Translations under genes and position numbers: made by a program | The notes under the pieces: generated by a model | The model's input: the letters and a program-made list of their open reading frames with translations, nothing else | The model's database searches: none | Told to the model about the DNA's origin: nothing | Part shown: positions 32,536-41,813 of the stretch, one piece after another | Numbering within the stretch: position 1 is the first letter of the stretch | How the letters are laid out: each line of letters opens with the position of its first letter | Source: Profundibacter sp033851955 | Lineage (GTDB): Bacteria; Pseudomonadota; Alphaproteobacteria; Rhodobacterales; Rhodobacteraceae | Reading direction: 5' to 3' | Length of the DNA: 64,000 bases | Assembly (NCBI GenBank): GCA_033851955.1 | Contig: JAWSVK010000020.1 | Coordinates: 138,594-202,593, forward strand

Positions 32536-32931
32536 TTAAAGCGGTGGATATTGATCAATTCCCGGCATGTGATCAAACAGGAACGTCGGCCACCTATCAA
32601 TTTGCTCCAAAGCGTACAGAAACCCAGTGAGAACAGGGTAAGAAAAATAGTAGGCTGAATAGAGCGTTACAGCAGCCATTAAGGCCAATAGAGGCTTGCT
32701 GTAGCGCGACTTGAAAATCAGCCAGATAAACAGCGCCACAGGAGCGTATAAGGTTGCGTCCTTTAGCAGCCAATTTGCCGTCCCCAGCCACCTGTGGTCC
32801 AAGGTCAACTTCACCCACTCGATCTCGAACACCAGTGCCATGCTCAGATGGAACACGACAAAGGCCGCGACTTGGATGGTCAGGGCGGCAGGGAGGCTCG
32901 CGGTGAACTTTCGTATGGAAACGATCTGCAT
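32536..32931 (-). CDS. Hypothetical membrane protein, tandem paralogue B
   Basis: A 131-residue paralogue of the preceding entry, with the same three-segment plan and shared motifs (AAFVVFHLSMALVFEIEWVKLTL, SRYSKPLLALMAAVTLYSAYYFSYPVLTGF split by variable positions). The start at MQIVSIRKF is preferred because it aligns with the start of paralogue A; the frame extends another 93 bases without support. It follows the helicase gene by 107 bp in the same direction. Confidence 0.65.
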   Translation of the reverse strand: MQIVSIRKFTASLPAALTIQVAAFVVFHLSMALVFEIEWVKLTLDHRWLGTANWLLKDATLYAPVALFIWLIFKSRYSKPLLALMAAVTLYSAYYFSYPVLTGFLYALEQIDRWPTFLFDHMPGIDQYPPL

Positions 32932-33038
32932 TCCACGTGTTTCGCACAAAATCGTAAAAATGCAGTTACGCCAAACGAACAACAGCCCCCCAATTTTGGG
33001 AGGCTGTTGCAATTCGTTGAGCAATTTGCGCGGGTAAA

Positions 33039-35810
33039 TCAGCCTTTGTTCTTTAGCCCCATCAGAGCTGCCGCAAAGGGGTTGTCAGGGTCAATCGGCT
33101 TTTCTTTCTTGGCGGGCCGCGCCTGATAGGTTTTGGCCCCCTCTTGTTTGGGTCGCTTGCCTTTGGGTCCACCTTTTGGTCCGCCATGTGGCTTACCGCG
33201 TGGCTTGCCCTGCGCTTTGTCACCCTGTGGTTTGCGCACAACGTTCCATGTGAAGGTGTAGAACACTTCTTGCTCAGGCGCTTCTTCGGCCTTCGCTTCA
33301 GGTTCAGCAACCGCTTCAACAACTGGTGTCTCAGCTTCAACGACCTCAGCAACAACTTCAGCCTCAGGCGTCTCGGCCTTAGGTTCATCGGTCTTAGGCG
33401 TCTCGGCCTTCACCTCAACAACAGGCACGGCTTTCACCTTAACCCGCTCGCCCTTTTCAGCCTTATAACCAAGACCCTGCATCAAGTCAGCGAACTGCTC
33501 CAACGTCATGCCGGTGATCGACAACATGTCAGGGTTGGCCTCAAACCCGCTGCGGCTGTTTTCGGTGCGCAGCATGTCAGCCAAACGTTCCAGCATATCA
33601 ATGCGGATCGCCCGTGTGCCCGCCGCGCGGTAGCCGGACATGGTGTCCCACCCCGCTGGCGCGTCTTTTTCGGTCGGGATCGTCACCAAGCCAGCCGGTG
33701 GGCTTTCGGGGAACTCATCCAATTTGCCAGCCAGCGACCACAGCACCAAACGCAGGCGCGTGGCAGCGGGTTTCAGCAGGATCGGCAAGAAGATCGTGAA
33801 CTGGCCAAACCGAATGCCGTGTTTGCGCAACGTGGCGCGGGCATCTTGGTCCAAATCTTTGACTTCGGCGGCAACGGCAGCGCGTGGCACAACGCCAAAG
33901 CCCTCAACCATGCGAAACGCGAAACCACGCGCCATGGGTGTCAGGGTTTCATCTTTGGACAGAGCCAACAGCGGCTCGAACAACGTCGCAACCTTGCGGT
34001 CGATAAAGTGCTGCAAACGGCGCTGCACTTTGGTCATAACGTCCACGCCAGCCTCGTCATCAACAAAGGCCACGGCTTGGGGTTTCAGCGCATCATCGCC
34101 CGAAACCAGCTTGCCAACCGCCGCATCGCCCCACATCAATCCACCCTGTTCGGTGAAATCGATCTCGGTATCGGGCGAGTTGTAAAACCGGTCGGCCAGC
34201 AAATGGAATTGCGGCACCAGCGCTGCAACGCTTGCGGCGCGCAGCGTCTTTGCCTCATCAGCGTTGGCGGTTTTGTCCTGCGTAAAGCGGAAACCTTGTA
34301 GACGGCCAATGAGTTCACCCTCGACCATCACTTCACCTTTGTCGTTTACTTCGGCCACGAGGCCCTCCTTCTGCTTCAACCGGCGCAACAAAACGGAGGT
34401 GCGCCGATCAACAAATCTCTGCGTCAGCCGCTCATGCAGAGCGTCCGATAGGCGGTCTTCTACAGCGCGCGTCGCCCCGCGCCAATGGCTTTCATCATCA
34501 ACCCAGCCCTTTCGCTGGGAAATATAGGTCCATGTGCGGATAAACGCCAACCGCTTGGACAGCGTATCAATGTCGCCATCCGTGCGATCGACCCGTTTGA
34601 CCTGGCGGGCCAGCCAATCATCGGGAATGCGGTTATATTGCTGTAAATAAACAAAAATTTGTTCAAGCAAGGCGGCGTGATCGGCATGGCTAATGCCTCT
34701 GAAATCAGGCACGCGACAGACATCCCACAGCCGCTTTACGTCCTGCGGACCGCCCAGATGTGAGGTGATTTCGTCACGTAAAGACAAGGATTTAAGCGCC
34801 ATCAGATCGTCAGCTTCGCGCACACGGGTCAGCCAATCGTCATCCGTGGGGGATTCGAGCGATGAAATCAGCCGCGACGCATTGCCAAATTCCAGCAGCG
34901 TATTGCGCCACTGTAGCTTTTTCACAGGCGCAAAGCTGTGGTTTACGATGGAATTTGCCACGTGGTCGTCCAGCAACGGCGCCTCGCCCGTCACGCCAAA
35001 GCTGCCGTGCCGCATGTAGCGCCCAGCGCGGCCCGCGATTTGGGCCAGTTCTGTGGGCTGTAAAGGGCGCATCCGCCGTCCGTCGAATTTGCTCAACGCA
35101 GAAAAAGCCACATGGTTGATATCAAGGTTCAACCCCATGCCAATCGCATCCGTCGCCACCAGATAATCAACATCACCATTTTGATACAGCTCGACCTGCG
35201 CATTACGAGTGCGCGGCGACAGCGCCCCCATCACCACAGCCGCCCCGCCCTTTTGACGGCGCAGCAATTCAGCGATCGCATAGACATTATCAACCGAAAA
35301 CCCGACAATTGCACTGCGTCCGGGCATCCTACTTATCTTTTTCGAACCTGCGTAGACCAATTCACTTAGTCGCTCTCGGCGCACGAACTGGGCCTTTGGC
35401 ACCAATTCAGCAATCGCACTGCGCATGGTGTCAGCGCCCATGAACAAGGTCTCAAGCCCGCCGCGCGCATGCAGCAAACGATCCGTGAACACATGCCCAC
35501 GATCAGGGTCCGCACAAAGCTGGATTTCGTCAATCGCTAGAAATTCAGTGTTCAACCCAGCGGGCATTGCCTCGACGGTGCAGACCCAAAACTGCGTGCG
35601 CGGCGGCACGATGCGCTCCTCGCCCGTGACAAGTGCCACAACATTGGCGCCACGCAGCGCAACGATTTTGTCGTATACTTCGCGTGCCAACAAGCGCAGC
35701 GGCAGGCCAATGACGCCACTGCGATAGGCCAGCATCCGTTCAATTGCATAATAGGTTTTACCGGTATTGGTCGGCCCTAAAACAGCCGTGATCCGCGTTT
35801 CATTGTTCAT
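33039..35810 (-). CDS. SUV3-like DEAD/DEAH RNA helicase
   Basis: A 923-residue helicase related to mitochondrial SUV3. Walker A is GPTNTGKTYYA near residue 10, Walker B is the variant DEIQLCADPDRG, and motif VI is QIAGRAGRYMRHG near 285. Long middle and C-terminal helical regions follow, then an Ala/Glu/Val-rich low-complexity linker of about 70 residues and a Lys/Gly/Pro-rich basic tail, likely for RNA binding. SUV3 proteins unwind RNA for degradation; the bacterial partner is not known. The start at MNNETRITAVLGP was chosen because the longer frame overlaps the upstream gene. Confidence 0.93.
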   Translation of the reverse strand: MNNETRITAVLGPTNTGKTYYAIERMLAYRSGVIGLPLRLLAREVYDKIVALRGANVVALVTGEERIVPPRTQFWVCTVEAMPAGLNTEFLAIDEIQLCADPDRGHVFTDRLLHARGGLETLFMGADTMRSAIAELVPKAQFVRRERLSELVYAGSKKISRMPGRSAIVGFSVDNVYAIAELLRRQKGGAAVVMGALSPRTRNAQVELYQNGDVDYLVATDAIGMGLNLDINHVAFSALSKFDGRRMRPLQPTELAQIAGRAGRYMRHGSFGVTGEAPLLDDHVANSIVNHSFAPVKKLQWRNTLLEFGNASRLISSLESPTDDDWLTRVREADDLMALKSLSLRDEITSHLGGPQDVKRLWDVCRVPDFRGISHADHAALLEQIFVYLQQYNRIPDDWLARQVKRVDRTDGDIDTLSKRLAFIRTWTYISQRKGWVDDESHWRGATRAVEDRLSDALHERLTQRFVDRRTSVLLRRLKQKEGLVAEVNDKGEVMVEGELIGRLQGFRFTQDKTANADEAKTLRAASVAALVPQFHLLADRFYNSPDTEIDFTEQGGLMWGDAAVGKLVSGDDALKPQAVAFVDDEAGVDVMTKVQRRLQHFIDRKVATLFEPLLALSKDETLTPMARGFAFRMVEGFGVVPRAAVAAEVKDLDQDARATLRKHGIRFGQFTIFLPILLKPAATRLRLVLWSLAGKLDEFPESPPAGLVTIPTEKDAPAGWDTMSGYRAAGTRAIRIDMLERLADMLRTENSRSGFEANPDMLSITGMTLEQFADLMQGLGYKAEKGERVKVKAVPVVEVKAETPKTDEPKAETPEAEVVAEVVEAETPVVEAVAEPEAKAEEAPEQEVFYTFTWNVVRKPQGDKAQGKPRGKPHGGPKGGPKGKRPKQEGAKTYQARPAKKEKPIDPDNPFAAALMGLKNKG

Positions 35811-35835
35811 AAGGTTTGCCCGACCACTCACGCGC

Positions 35836-36393
35836 TTACAGCGCGACACCTTCTAGACGCGCGATGGCCTTTTGGACGTTCTCATCATGCGGGTTGAGCG
35901 CTTGCGCCGCGCGATAGGATTCAAGCGCCTTTTCCGCCTGCCCCGTATCCTCCAGAATAAATCCCAGCCCCGCCATCGCCAGAAAATGACGTGGGTTAAG
36001 CCCCAATGCCGTGTGCAAATCCGCCAAGGCCGGTCCGAAATACCCCAATTCAAAATAGGCCATAGCCCGCCTGTGATAGGCTTCGGGGAAATCCGGCGCG
36101 TGATCGACCAGCGCACTGAAATGATCCACGGCAGCCTGATTATCACCACTGACCAAGGCGTCTTGGCCGCGCTTTAGCAGCAAATCCATCGAGGCCGAGC
36201 CCGAGTCGGCCCAAATAGCGGTGATCTGTTCAATGATTCGCGCCGATTGCTCGATCTGTTCCGCTGGCGCGGCCTGCAATTCAGCAAATAAATCATCAAT
36301 TTTATCGGCCTGACCCATGCAAGGTAAGGTTATCATGACTGTTAAGGCAAATGCCGTAACGGTATGTTTGTGAAAAGGATTGAACATGCGCAT
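35836..36393 (-). CDS. Secreted TPR-repeat protein
   Basis: A 185-residue protein with a likely signal peptide (VTAFALTVMITLPCMGQA) and at least three tetratricopeptide repeats: LLKRGQDALVSGDNQAAVDHF, AYHRRAMAYFELGYFGPALADL and AMAGLGFILEDTGQAEKALESY. It is probably periplasmic and mediates protein contacts. The open frame runs to 36723, but the part beyond 36393 is antisense to the SCP2 gene and unlike protein; either of two nearby ATGs (36387, 36393) may be used. It sits 26 bp ahead of the helicase gene. Confidence 0.82.
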   Translation of the reverse strand: MRMFNPFHKHTVTAFALTVMITLPCMGQADKIDDLFAELQAAPAEQIEQSARIIEQITAIWADSGSASMDLLLKRGQDALVSGDNQAAVDHFSALVDHAPDFPEAYHRRAMAYFELGYFGPALADLHTALGLNPRHFLAMAGLGFILEDTGQAEKALESYRAAQALNPHDENVQKAIARLEGVAL

Positions 36394-36466
36394 AACAAGA
36401 TCAAGTTTAACGTATGTTTCGGGAATTACGAGACCCCGATGATCACAGTTTTGAAAAGGATGCCCA

Positions 36467-36754
36467 ATGAGCGATGTAATCAACACAGCCGTAGCCGCCC
36501 TAAACGAAAAAATCGAAGGTGGTTTTGACGGTTTGGCCAAATTTGTGGTCGGCGACGAAGGCTCGATCATGATCGACAATGACGGCGCTCGCGCAGGCGA
36601 CGACGACGCGGATGTAACGCTGACAGCGGACGCCGATGTGTTTGAGGCCATCCTTGAAGGTGAGACCAACCCCACGGCGGCCTTTATGACAGGCAAACTG
36701 AAAATCGACGGTGATATGGGCATGGCGATGAAGCTGGCTTCGGTTCTGGCCTAA
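36467..36754 (+). CDS. SCP2 sterol-binding domain protein
   Basis: A 95-residue single-domain SCP-2-like protein: LNEKIEGGFDGLAKFVVGDEG, then DVTLTADADVFEAILEGETNPTAAFMTGKLKIDGDM split over residues 50-85. Such proteins bind hydrophobic ligands such as acyl chains. It is followed 3 bp later by a lipase-like hydrolase gene, so both may handle lipids. Confidence 0.92.
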   Translation: MSDVINTAVAALNEKIEGGFDGLAKFVVGDEGSIMIDNDGARAGDDDADVTLTADADVFEAILEGETNPTAAFMTGKLKIDGDMGMAMKLASVLA

Positions 36755-36757
36755 TTC

Positions 36758-37690
36758 ATGGAAAATGCGCCGCTTTATGACGATGTGACCAAAGCCCCTG
36801 AGGGTGGATCAGCTTACTGGTTGACCACCGCAGATAATGTGCGCATTCGCGTCGGCGCTTGGAACAAAGGTGCCAAAGGCACGGTATTACTATTCCCGGG
36901 CCGCACTGAATACATAGAGAAATACGGCCAAGCAGTAGGAGATCTGCAGACGCGGGGCTATGCCACAATCGTTGTGGATTGGCGTGGCCAAGGGCTGGCC
37001 GACCGCCTGCTGGACGATCCAGCGGCAGGCCATGTGATGCATTTCAGCGATTACCAACACGATGTTCGTGCAATGGTCGCCGCGGCGCGTGAATTGAACA
37101 TGCCCGAGCCGTTTTATTTGATGTCTCATTCTATGGGCGGCTGCATCGCGTTGCGCTCCTTGATTGAAGGCATCGATGTAAAGGCAGCGGCCTTTAGTGC
37201 CCCAATGTGGGGCATACTGATATCCCCGCCGATGCGCCCTGTTGCACTGAGTATCTCATGGGCGTCCAGATGTCTGGGTTTTGGTCACAAATATGCACCC
37301 GGCACCGGGGCAGACAGCTATGTGGTGACGGCCCCGTTTGAAGACAACAAACTGACCACCGATACAGAAATGTACGACTATATGCGCGATCAGGCGCGCG
37401 CGCATCCGCAGCTGTTGCTGGGCGGACCCAGTATGCATTGGTTGTTTGAGGCCCTGACCGAAACCCGCAATCTGCAAGCCATGGCAATGCCCAAAACACC
37501 CACAGTCACCTATCTGGGTACAAATGAGCGGATCGTCGATTCAGTCGCCGTGATCAAGCTGATGGACAAATGGGCCGGCGGCCGTTTGGAAATGATTGAG
37601 GGCGCCGAACACGAGGTGTTGATGGAAACGCCTGACACCCGACAAAATGTTTTTGACGGAGTGTCAGATTGGTTTAGCTCTCACAGCTAA
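36758..37690 (+). CDS. Alpha/beta hydrolase, lysophospholipase (PldB-like)
   Basis: A 310-residue alpha/beta hydrolase. Residues typical of the PldB/monoacylglycerol lipase group: LLFPGRTEYIEKYG (oxyanion region), VVDWRGQGLADR, and nucleophile Ser in MSHSMGGCIALR; the catalytic His is in the C-terminal GAEHEVLME. No signal peptide. Spaced 3 bp after the SCP2 gene, so probably cotranscribed with it. Confidence 0.88.
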   Translation: MENAPLYDDVTKAPEGGSAYWLTTADNVRIRVGAWNKGAKGTVLLFPGRTEYIEKYGQAVGDLQTRGYATIVVDWRGQGLADRLLDDPAAGHVMHFSDYQHDVRAMVAAARELNMPEPFYLMSHSMGGCIALRSLIEGIDVKAAAFSAPMWGILISPPMRPVALSISWASRCLGFGHKYAPGTGADSYVVTAPFEDNKLTTDTEMYDYMRDQARAHPQLLLGGPSMHWLFEALTETRNLQAMAMPKTPTVTYLGTNERIVDSVAVIKLMDKWAGGRLEMIEGAEHEVLMETPDTRQNVFDGVSDWFSSHS

Positions 37691-37694
37691 GCGG

Positions 37695-38522
37695 CTAGTC
37701 TGATTCAACAATCTGGCTTTGCGTCCCAAGCCCCTGGATCGTCATCTCGATCTTGTCACCAACCGCTAAAAAGCGCTGCGGTTTCATGCCGCCACCAACA
37801 CCTGCAGGGGTGCCCGTGGTGATGATGTCACCTGGATGCAGGGTCATCATCTGGCTAAGATATGAAATCACCTTGGCCACAGAAAAGATCATATCAGACG
37901 TGTTGGCATCCTGCATCACATCGCCATTCAGCTTGAGCGACAGCGCCAGATTTTGCGGATCCCCCACTTCGTCCGGCGTCACCAGATAGGGACCGATTGG
38001 CGCAAAGGTGTCACAGCTTTTGCCCTTGGTCCATTGCCCGCCACGCTCAATCTGCCATTCGCGTTCAGACACATCATTCACCGCCATATATCCCGCCACA
38101 TGCGACAACGCATCGGCCTCATCAACATATTTTGCCACCGTGCCAATAACGACGCCCAACTCGACCTCCCAATCGGTTTTCACCGATCCACGCGGTATGA
38201 CCACCGGGTCATTCGGCCCCGTGATCGCGCTGGTCGCTTTCATGAAAATCACCGGCTCCTCGGGCACATCCATGCCCACTTCAGCGGCATGTTTATAATA
38301 GTTCAGCCCAACGCAAACCAATTTGCCAACCCCTGTCACAGGTGGTCCCAACCGTGGATTGCCCTCAACCAGCGGCAATCCTTCAACGTTCACAGACGCC
38401 AAATCCGCCAGCGCCGCCCCCGTTAGATCGGGCATCACCGCCGACAGGTCGCGCAAATCACCATTCGCATCATAAACCCCGGGTTTTTCTGCCCCCACCG
38501 CACCAAATCTGACAAACCGCAT
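37695..38522 (-). CDS. Fumarylacetoacetate hydrolase family protein
   Basis: A 275-residue member of the FAH superfamily. Metal-binding residues are in DWEVELGVVIG and the core includes CVGLNYYKHAAEVG, GPNDPVVIP, and GDIITTGTPAGVG. These resemble 2-hydroxyhepta-2,4-diene-1,7-dioate isomerases and ureidoglycolate lyases; actual substrate cannot be told. It is convergent with the hydrolase gene, with a gap of 4 bp. Confidence 0.9.
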   Translation of the reverse strand: MRFVRFGAVGAEKPGVYDANGDLRDLSAVMPDLTGAALADLASVNVEGLPLVEGNPRLGPPVTGVGKLVCVGLNYYKHAAEVGMDVPEEPVIFMKATSAITGPNDPVVIPRGSVKTDWEVELGVVIGTVAKYVDEADALSHVAGYMAVNDVSEREWQIERGGQWTKGKSCDTFAPIGPYLVTPDEVGDPQNLALSLKLNGDVMQDANTSDMIFSVAKVISYLSQMMTLHPGDIITTGTPAGVGGGMKPQRFLAVGDKIEMTIQGLGTQSQIVESD

Positions 38523-38643
38523 GATATTTCCTTTTCAATGTTCAGTTTCTATCAAATGCAAGCGGACGAGCAGGGTCAACCCCTTGCAACCTGTGTAATT
38601 GCGCCCTTATGTGGAATGGAACAATTCTTGATGAGGTCAACCG

Positions 38644-40473
38644 ATGCAATTCCAGTTTCCCGCCCCCGTTTTTAACGCAAACACCAGCGCAGCCGCCGGC
38701 GGTGATTTTGGCACCCTACCCGAATGGGACCTAAGCGATCTATATAAGGCCGAAGACGCACCGGAGTTCGCGCGCGATATGGAATGGCTGCAAACGGCCT
38801 GCGCTGATTTCGCCGCTAAATACGAGGGCAAGCTGGCCGATCTGGATGCCGCTGGACTGCTGGAATGTGTGCAGGCCTATGAGCTGATCAGCACCACGGG
38901 CGGGCGGCTGATGTCATTCGCGGGTCTGCGGTATTACCAAAACACCACCGATGCAGACCGCGCCCAATTCATGCAAAACGCCCAAGAAACGGTGACCGTT
39001 TCCACGGCACCTTTGGTGTTTTACACGCTTGAAATCAACCGTTTGGACGACGCGGCATTGGATGCGATGTTGGCCAGCAACGCCGATTTGGCCCGCTACG
39101 CGCCTATTTTCGAGCAGTTGCGTGCGATGAAACCCTACCAATTGTCGGACGAGTTGGAAAAATTCCTGCACGATCAATCCAGCGTTGGCGCATCCGCATG
39201 GAACAAGCTGTTTGACGAAACCATTGCGGGGCTGATGTTCACCATCGATGGCACCGAGATGACACTTGAAAGCGTGCTGAACCTGCTGACCGAACAAGAC
39301 CGCAGCAAACGCGAGGCCGCCGCCCGCGAATTGTCGCGGGTGTTTGGCGAAAACATCAAGCTGTTCTCGCGGGTGCATAACACCTTGTCCAAAGAAAAGT
39401 CGATCGAGGATCAATGGCGCAACATGCCGACCCCGCAGACGGGCCGCCACCTGTCGAACCACGTGGAACCCGAAGTGGTCGAAGCTCTGCGCAACGCCGT
39501 TGTCGCGGCCTATCCAAAACTGTCGCACCGCTATTATGCGTTGAAAGCCAAATGGTTAGGGCTGGAAACCATGGAAGTTTGGGACCGCAACGCCCCCCTA
39601 CCAATGGAGAGCACAAAGACCGTAGATTGGGACCAGGCCGAGAAAACCGTGATGGACGCCTACGCGGCCTTCGATCCGCGCATGGCCGAAATTGCGGCAC
39701 CGTTCTTTAGCGATGGCTGGATCGATGCGGCTGTGAAACCCGGCAAAGCACCGGGCGCTTTTGCCCACCCCACTGTGACCACAGTACACCCCTATGTGAT
39801 GCTGAACTACCTTGGCAAACCGCGTGATGTGATGACCTTGGCCCATGAATTGGGCCACGGGGTGCATCAGGTTTTGGCGGCGGATCAAGGCGAATTGCTG
39901 TCCTCGACCCCGCTGACCTTGGCCGAAACCGCCTCTGTATTTGGCGAAATGCTGACGTTTCGCAAAATGTTAGAAGGCGCCACGACCAAAGAAGAACGCC
40001 GCGTGCTGTTGGCAGGCAAGGTTGAGGATATGATCAACACCGTGGTGCGCCAGATCGCATTTTATGATTTTGAATGCAAACTCCACGCAGCTCGGGCCGA
40101 AGGTGAGCTGACACCGGACGATATCAACGCCCTGTGGATGTCCGTGCAAGCCGAAAGCCTTGGCCCCGTATTCAACTTTATGGAAGGTTATGAGACCTTC
40201 TGGTCCTACGTGCCGCACTTCGTGCACACCCCGTTCTACGTCTACGCCTATGCGTTCGGCGACGGATTAGTGAACGCGCTTTATGCCGTCTATGAAGAAG
40301 GCGACGCGGGCTTTGAGGACAAGTATTTCGATATGCTGAAAGCTGGCGGATCCAAGCACCACAAAGAACTGCTTGCCCCGTTTGGCTTGGACGCCTCCGA
40401 CCCCAAATTCTGGGACAAAGGGCTGTCGATGATTTCCGGCATGATTGATGAGTTGGAAGCGATGGAGGGATAA
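38644..40473 (+). CDS. pepF: M3 family oligoendopeptidase F
   Basis: A 609-residue cytoplasmic zinc metallopeptidase that cleaves short peptides. The zinc motif is in MTLAHELGHGVHQ, with the downstream Glu ligand in LTLAETASVFGEML. N-terminal helical domain WDLSDLYKAEDAPEF is characteristic of the PepF/M3B subgroup. Single gene, divergent from the FAH gene. A weak inverted repeat follows at 40488. Confidence 0.95.
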   Translation: MQFQFPAPVFNANTSAAAGGDFGTLPEWDLSDLYKAEDAPEFARDMEWLQTACADFAAKYEGKLADLDAAGLLECVQAYELISTTGGRLMSFAGLRYYQNTTDADRAQFMQNAQETVTVSTAPLVFYTLEINRLDDAALDAMLASNADLARYAPIFEQLRAMKPYQLSDELEKFLHDQSSVGASAWNKLFDETIAGLMFTIDGTEMTLESVLNLLTEQDRSKREAAARELSRVFGENIKLFSRVHNTLSKEKSIEDQWRNMPTPQTGRHLSNHVEPEVVEALRNAVVAAYPKLSHRYYALKAKWLGLETMEVWDRNAPLPMESTKTVDWDQAEKTVMDAYAAFDPRMAEIAAPFFSDGWIDAAVKPGKAPGAFAHPTVTTVHPYVMLNYLGKPRDVMTLAHELGHGVHQVLAADQGELLSSTPLTLAETASVFGEMLTFRKMLEGATTKEERRVLLAGKVEDMINTVVRQIAFYDFECKLHAARAEGELTPDDINALWMSVQAESLGPVFNFMEGYETFWSYVPHFVHTPFYVYAYAFGDGLVNALYAVYEEGDAGFEDKYFDMLKAGGSKHHKELLAPFGLDASDPKFWDKGLSMISGMIDELEAMEG

Positions 40474-40487
40474 CCCATTGCCTCCAC

Positions 40488-40522
40488 AACGCCTCAATAA
40501 GGGCTTAATTAGGCGTTAATTT
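40488..40522 (+). terminator. Weak terminator after pepF
   Basis: AACGCCT at 40488 pairs with AGGCGTT at 40511 across a 16-base loop and is followed by AATTT. Confidence 0.4.
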
Positions 40523-40575
40523 CCACCTGAAGTTGTTGCCTCTACGGCGTCAACATTTATGTGGAGGATTATTGA

Positions 40576-41403
40576 TTGCCCTTATTATTACGTGCCCTGC
40601 CTCTCTCGCTCCAGACATTCTGGCGCTATCTGATTTTGCTGCCATTCCTTGTGATTGCCGCGTTTATCTTATCGGTCATCGGGGGCTTCATTCCGTTCGT
40701 CAGCTATCTGGTTCCATCGGCGGTCAGCGCTTTTTTGATCATCATAGGAATTCGCTGCGCATTGGCTGCGCGGGGTCACTACGGCACGCCTACTTTCAAA
40801 CAGTTGCTATTTGCCAGCTTTGTCTATGGCACCCTGAATTTTATTGTCAAAAAAACATATGTATTGTTTGGCATGGGCATACTGAAAATCATGTCCAGTT
40901 TTGGAATAACAATAAATGATGGCAACATATTGATGTCGGCCATAGTGATTTTTTCCCTCTACGGCTTTGTACTTTCGATCTTTGCCAGCCTTATTGCCGT
41001 GCCAATGACCGAAGCCGCCGCGGCCACCCAGCGCAGTCCAGAGAATGGTTACTTCTTTGGGTTTGGCACGGGTGCCCTCAGCCTGTTTTTCATAATGCTG
41101 GTTTGGACATTTGGCGGTAAATTCTTTGCTTTCTTTGGCGAAGTCGGGGCGATATTTCTAATGCTTCTAAAAGCACTATTCGCGCTAAAGAACGGCGATG
41201 ATATTTCGTGGGACTGGGGATTTGACCTCTCTTTGATGGGCGCAACATTGTTCATGGCTTGGGCCTCAAGTTGGTTTTTCGCCACAGCCGTGCTGGCTTG
41301 GGAAAGTGCAGGGCAGCGTCAAAAGCAGACGCAGACAGATACAATCGAAGCGCAACGAGTTAGCAGCGACGATCTGCGCAATCTGCGCAAGTCACGGCAA
41401 TAA
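40576..41403 (+). CDS. Hypothetical polytopic membrane protein
   Basis: A 275-residue protein with about six or seven hydrophobic segments and a polar C-terminal tail (about 35 residues, rich in Gln, Arg and Asp). It has no motif that I recognise. The start is TTG at 40576 because GGAGG lies eight bases ahead and no ATG is better placed. It ends just before a convergent zinc-finger protein gene. Confidence 0.7.
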   Translation: MPLLLRALPLSLQTFWRYLILLPFLVIAAFILSVIGGFIPFVSYLVPSAVSAFLIIIGIRCALAARGHYGTPTFKQLLFASFVYGTLNFIVKKTYVLFGMGILKIMSSFGITINDGNILMSAIVIFSLYGFVLSIFASLIAVPMTEAAAATQRSPENGYFFGFGTGALSLFFIMLVWTFGGKFFAFFGEVGAIFLMLLKALFALKNGDDISWDWGFDLSLMGATLFMAWASSWFFATAVLAWESAGQRQKQTQTDTIEAQRVSSDDLRNLRKSRQ

Positions 41404-41421
41404 CAACAGAGCACTCCTGTA

Positions 41422-41691
41422 TCACCTCAACTGGCTGTCCTTACTGCCACGCCGATTGATCCCAGGCCGTGCCTGAAAGCTCGCATCGCGTTCCTGCATA
41501 CAGTCGATGCACAGCTTGACGCCAGCAATCGCCAGACGCCGCGCTTGGGGGATTTTCTCTTCACAGTCCGCACAATGGGTCAGGCTTTCGCCGACGCGGG
41601 CCTTGCGCAGCTTCATCCGCGCCAACTCATCCGAAATGGAGGCCTCGATCTGCTCTTCCACTGCGCCATCCCGCGCCCAACCGCCTGCCAT
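41422..41691 (-). CDS. DksA/TraR-type C4 zinc-finger protein
   Basis: An 89-residue protein with a helical N-terminus (VEEQIEASISDELARMK) and a four-cysteine zinc finger, C-A-D-C then C-I-D-C 20 residues later (HCADCEEKIPQARR, KLCIDCMQ). It is shorter than DksA, like TraR and phage homologues, and could bind RNA polymerase through the secondary channel. No phage genes are adjacent. Confidence 0.88.
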   Translation of the reverse strand: MAGGWARDGAVEEQIEASISDELARMKLRKARVGESLTHCADCEEKIPQARRLAIAGVKLCIDCMQERDASFQARPGINRRGSKDSQLR

Positions 41692-41813
41692 ATGCCTGTC
41701 CTTTTGCGCCCAAATTCAAAACCAGCCTAATTCACGCGACGTCGTGAAAGCAATGCTGGATATTAGCCACGCTGGTTCGTATCCTGCCTCAAACTGACAT
41801 CAGGGAGAACAAC

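Noticed and set aside
33144..34301. 385-codon plus-strand ORF inside the helicase gene
   Set aside because: Antisense shadow of the helicase C-terminal half; no ribosome site or recognisable domain.
36394..36723. N-terminal extension of the TPR protein
   Set aside because: It is antisense to the SCP2 gene and Ser/Ala-rich in the manner of a shadow frame; the signal peptide begins at 36393.
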